Of a stretch of DNA of 7,181 bases, positions 5,276-7,181 are shown piece after piece (the stretch's first letter is position 1; the number at the start of each line of letters is the position of its first letter). Under the pieces are notes generated by a model. The model had not been told where the DNA came from, made no database searches, and saw nothing but the letters and a program-made list of their open reading frames with translations. Position numbers and translations under genes: made by a program. The DNA is from Acidobacteriota bacterium (GTDB taxonomy: Bacteria; Acidobacteriota; UBA6911; RPQK01). The stretch is taken from assembly GCA_003819755.1 (NCBI GenBank), contig RPQK01000388.1, positions 1-7,181 of the forward strand, written 5' to 3'.

Positions 5276-6348
5276 AGTCTTTCCAAATGCGGGTCGGTCT
5301 CGATGATCGGCTTAACCAGGATCCAGGAGAAGAAAACCGACATAACGCCCACGATGACAACCGTGAACAGAACGATATAAAAGAACTTGGTATTGATGTT
5401 GTTGAACAGCGCGAGCGCTTCCTTTCTCGGCTGAGCAACGGCCAGATACCAGTCGAGCTCGGGCAGAGAGTCCTTGAGTTTGAAGGGCGGAAAGCCGAGG
5501 AAGAGCCGGTCGTCTCCATCGTCAATCTGCAGCGAGCGGTTCCCGTTCTCGATCGCGTTTTGTAAGGCGGCGAAGTGTTTGAAACGACGCAGATCCTTGA
5601 ACGTCGCCTCGGGGCTTACGAGGATGACCGAGTCGCCTCTGAGCAGTAACGCGTGGCCGCGCTGCCCGACCTTGATCGAATTTACGAGGTTAATGATTTC
5701 CTCGCTGTCGACGATCGCCCGGACAACCCCAACCGCCCTCTGGTTGGTTCTGTCGACAATGGGGACCGCGAACTCCATCGCGTACATCCCCGATTTGTCG
5801 TCGTAAGTGAAATCGCCGATGTACCGGCCGCCCGCACCTTCTCGGAAGGCGTATCGCCACCATCTCTTGTCAGAAAGGTAGTAGTCCTGGTTGCGATGGG
5901 TCGCAGCCACGGTGCGGCCAAAGGCATCGGTGACGAGCAATTCCCGTAGACTGCTGTCCAGCGTGAACTCTCGCAGAAAACGAGCTGTGTCGTTTTCCAG
6001 GACCGACCGGATGAACTCCGATTTCTGAACGTCACCATTGGTCCATTCCACCCGATTCCGGTCGACGTTAGCCTCGAGCCCTTTCTGATTGGACTCGTAG
6101 ACCCGAGCACGAATTTCGGGCGTCAAAGCCAGGCTCTTCAACTCGTCCGCGACTCGTCGGAAGTAGCTATTGAGTTCCATCTGGGCGTTTTCGGCGACGA
6201 CACTCAAATGTCCGCCGATTACGTCTTGATAGGTTTCCCGCGCCCCCGAAAGGAGGATGATCGATCCAACCGCCATCGGGAGCAGTCCGATGATTACGAA
6301 GAGGATGAAGATTTTTGGCTGAATTCGGGTCTTTTCCTGGTTCTCCAT
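5272..6348 (-). CDS. Membrane-anchored dCache sensor lacking an output domain
   Basis: The 358-residue protein has a transmembrane helix at 13-34 (IFILFVIIGLLPMAVGSIIL), an extracytoplasmic double-Cache domain of about 40-310, and a second transmembrane helix at about 322-346. Typical dCache features are LVTDAFGRTVAAT (138-150), DYYLSDKRWW (155-164), YIGDFTYDD (176-184) and the strand VGVVRAIVD (206-214). Y157, R162, W164 and perhaps D214 recall the amino-acid-binding dCache motif, but R165 stands where that motif has a tyrosine. The protein ends at KPIIETDPHLERL. In most relatives a HAMP and then a kinase, cyclase or chemotaxis domain would begin here, so it is either truncated or a stand-alone sensor acting through a partner. 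I chose the ATG at 6346-6348 over one 40 codons upstream: AAGGAGG sits 5 bases before it, and the first helix then falls at the N-terminus. The stop overlaps repeat R5. Confidence 0.85.
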   Translation of the reverse strand: MENQEKTRIQPKIFILFVIIGLLPMAVGSIILLSGARETYQDVIGGHLSVVAENAQMELNSYFRRVADELKSLALTPEIRARVYESNQKGLEANVDRNRVEWTNGDVQKSEFIRSVLENDTARFLREFTLDSSLRELLVTDAFGRTVAATHRNQDYYLSDKRWWRYAFREGAGGRYIGDFTYDDKSGMYAMEFAVPIVDRTNQRAVGVVRAIVDSEEIINLVNSIKVGQRGHALLLRGDSVILVSPEATFKDLRRFKHFAALQNAIENGNRSLQIDDGDDRLFLGFPPFKLKDSLPELDWYLAVAQPRKEALALFNNINTKFFYIVLFTVVIVGVMSVFFSWILVKPIIETDPHLERL

Positions 6349-6353
6349 AAAAC

Positions 6354-6360
6354 CCTCCTT
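6354..6360 (-). promoter_or_regulatory. Strong ribosome binding site deciding the dCache gene start
   Basis: On the minus strand AAGGAGG lies 5 bases before the ATG at 6346-6348. This is the best Shine-Dalgarno match in the window and places the start here rather than at the longer frame's ATG near 6468. Confidence 0.75.
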
Positions 6361-6374
6361 CGCTGTGCCATCTA

Positions 6375-6395
6375 TCGATCGTAGAAGCCGATCGA
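6375..6395. promoter_or_regulatory. Dyad TCGATCG / CGATCGA, possible operator or leader hairpin
   Basis: TCGATCG (6375-6381) and CGATCGA (6389-6395) form a perfect 7-base inverted repeat with a 7-base spacer. It lies 27-47 bases upstream of the dCache ATG and downstream of its candidate promoter. It could be a binding site for a dimeric regulator or a small leader hairpin. Palindromic GATC-rich words are common by chance, so confidence is low. Confidence 0.3.
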
Positions 6396-6425
6396 AGTGT
6401 GGTTGATTGCCGACTATCTGATCGG

Positions 6426-6455
6426 ATTCTATTACTCGCAAAAGCGGAAGTCCAA
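6426..6455 (-). promoter_or_regulatory. Candidate promoter of the dCache gene
   Basis: On the minus strand TTGGAC (6450-6455) is followed after 18 bases by TAGAAT (6426-6431) and CC. The -10 matches consensus at 5 of 6; the -35 is weak (3 of 6). The layout copies the candidate at 1412-1441. An overlapping alternative is TTGCGA with GATAGT at 17 bases. The leader would be about 70 bases and would include the dyad at 6375-6395. Confidence 0.3.
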
Positions 6456-6513
6456 TGGCGTCCGTCACAAGTAAAGTAGCGGGTACCGGATTGATCGCCT
6501 ATCATGGTGTTCA

Positions 6514-6903
6514 ATGAGACAGCAACTCCAAGTTAAAACCAGTCAAAGCATTGAATTGAAGGAAATCACGCGGGAGATAAATCAGGCTATCGCCGGAGCC
6601 GACATCAGAGAAGGCGCCTGCCTGGTGTTCTGTCCTCATACGACGGCGGCGATCACGATCAACGAGCATGCCGATCCGGACGTCCGTCTGGACCTTCAAA
6701 AGGCTTTTGAAAAGCTCGTCCCGTCCGTCCCGTTTGCGCATGTGGAAGGGAACTCCCCCGCGCACTTCCTGTCCAGCGTGGTCGGGCCCTCCGTCCTGAT
6801 TCCGATACGGGAAGGGCGGCTCCAGTTGGGAACCTGGCAAGGTGTTTTCTTTTGTGAATTTGACGGTCCCAGGACCCGGCAGGTCTGGCTGCAGGTAAGC
6901 TGA
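6514..6903 (+). CDS. yjbQ: YjbQ/UPF0047 family protein
   Basis: The 129-residue protein is a compact single-domain member of UPF0047, close in length to E. coli YjbQ (138). The family signature is complete: CPHTTAAITINEHADPDV (40-57) and HVEGNSPAHFLSSVVG (76-91), then IREGRLQLGTWQGVFFCEFD (98-117). Conserved polar residues H42, H52, D54, H76, N80 and H84 probably line the metal or active site. E. coli YjbQ has been reported to have weak thiamine-phosphate synthase activity when overproduced, and annotations often carry that name; the physiological role is not settled. It is a cytoplasmic trimer in known structures. The ATG at 6514 gives the standard N-terminus; the Shine-Dalgarno is poor (GGTG at 6506-6509, 4 bases away). 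It is divergent from the dCache gene across 165 bases and has no operon partner inside the window. Confidence 0.92.
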   Translation: MRQQLQVKTSQSIELKEITREINQAIAGADIREGACLVFCPHTTAAITINEHADPDVRLDLQKAFEKLVPSVPFAHVEGNSPAHFLSSVVGPSVLIPIREGRLQLGTWQGVFFCEFDGPRTRQVWLQVS

Positions 6904-6915
6904 AAAAACACTATC

Positions 6916-6969
6916 CACGAATTACACGAATTACACGAATTGAATGGTGTTAAATTCGTGTAATTCGTG
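6916..6969. repeat. Nonamer ATTACACGA tandem repeat hairpin (R6)
   Basis: The left part (6916-6941) is CACGA followed by ATTACACGA twice and ATT. The right arm (6953-6969) is AATTCGTGTAATTCGTG, the exact 17-base reverse complement of either 6916-6932 or 6925-6941, so the stem can form in two registers. It starts 13 bases after the yjbQ stop and could shield the 3' end of that transcript. The preceding CTATCCACGAATTAC words match those of R5, so the two belong to one family. Confidence 0.82.
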
Positions 6970-6992
6970 TTACAACCGTAACACTTGATCGC

Positions 6993-7022
6993 GCCGCGCG
7001 TGCAAGTTTGGTTGTGCGCGGC
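6993..7022. other. GC-rich stem-loop downstream of yjbQ
   Basis: GCCGCGC (6993-6999) and GCGCGGC (7016-7022) are perfect inverted repeats, extended inward by CAA/TTG after a 3-base and 1-base bulge. No T-run follows on the plus strand, so a classic terminator is doubtful. The surrounding stretch to 7120 has no convincing gene and no other feature that I can support. Confidence 0.35.
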
Positions 7023-7123
7023 TGTAATTAGTAGTGATATTTGACTTTGGTTCAATTTCTTTCAACCGGCTTTTGTCAGATGTTCGAGGGTGGCGGCACG
7101 CGCGCTCTGAAGTGTGCTGATCA

Positions 7124-7158
7124 GAATATCGAATATCGAATATCGAATGTCGAATGTC
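7124..7158. repeat. Heptamer tandem repeat GAATATC x3, GAATGTC x2 (R7)
   Basis: Five uninterrupted 7-base units lie at 7124-7158, followed by a GAAGGAA-like decayed unit. By analogy with the other elements this may be the left arm of a hairpin whose facing arm lies past the window's right edge; that arm is not visible here. Confidence 0.75.
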
Positions 7159-7181
7159 GAAGGAAGGGAAAAGCTGTAGAC

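Noticed and set aside
6349..6468. A 40-codon N-terminal extension of the dCache protein starting near 6468
   Set aside because: The extension is polar and lacks family resemblance, would bury the first membrane helix 50 residues in, and runs through the ideal AAGGAGG site that sits 5 bases before the ATG at 6346-6348.
1..7158. Short repeats interpreted as a CRISPR array
   Set aside because: Units are 7-9 bases without unique spacers, and the arms are inverted; there is no 24-37 base repeat and no cas gene.

Overview
This is a GC-rich bacterial window, probably from an uncultured environmental lineage. Acidobacteriota is my best guess from gene content and style, but nothing in the window proves it. 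I see eight protein-coding genes: six on the minus strand (etfB, a Cys-rich zinc-ribbon-like protein, araD, a CsgG-family protein, a Phe/Tyr-rich secreted protein and a dCache membrane sensor) and two on the plus strand (a DapA/NanA-family lyase and yjbQ). I see no rRNA, tRNA, CRISPR array, transposase or phage gene.

Layout from left to right. Positions 56-1257 (minus) hold a zinc-ribbon-like protein whose stop overlaps the GTG start of etfB by 4 bases; an etfA partner would be expected beyond the left edge. Positions 1570-2274 (minus) hold L-ribulose-5-phosphate 4-epimerase (araD). Positions 2449-4051 (minus) are a two-gene operon: a small exported protein with SPFYS repeats and a BamE/DUF2845-like tail, followed 37 bases later by an exported CsgG-like protein with a FlgT-like C-terminal domain. 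Divergent from it, 4284-5183 (plus) is a Schiff-base lyase of the DapA/NanA superfamily whose active-site motifs differ from true DapA. Convergent to that, 5272-6348 (minus) is a dCache receptor that stops just after its second membrane segment with no output domain. Positions 6514-6903 (plus) are yjbQ (UPF0047).

The most unusual thing is between the genes. Every intergenic gap longer than 50 bases except one (6349-6513) carries a short-unit tandem repeat, and most of these are arranged as two facing arms that could fold into a hairpin. The units differ in sequence from gap to gap: GGGTTCN, GGTTCNN, GTCAGRA, GTGACAAG, ATTACACGA and GAATRTC. They are mostly 7 bases long, with one 8-mer and one 9-mer family. 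Two elements supply the stop codons of neighbouring genes. Such elements fill gaps between convergent genes, between divergent genes and between tandem genes, so they are not simply terminators.

The genes do not form one pathway. The plausible functional pairs are zinc-ribbon protein/EtfB, and the SPFY-rich exported protein/CsgG-like protein.
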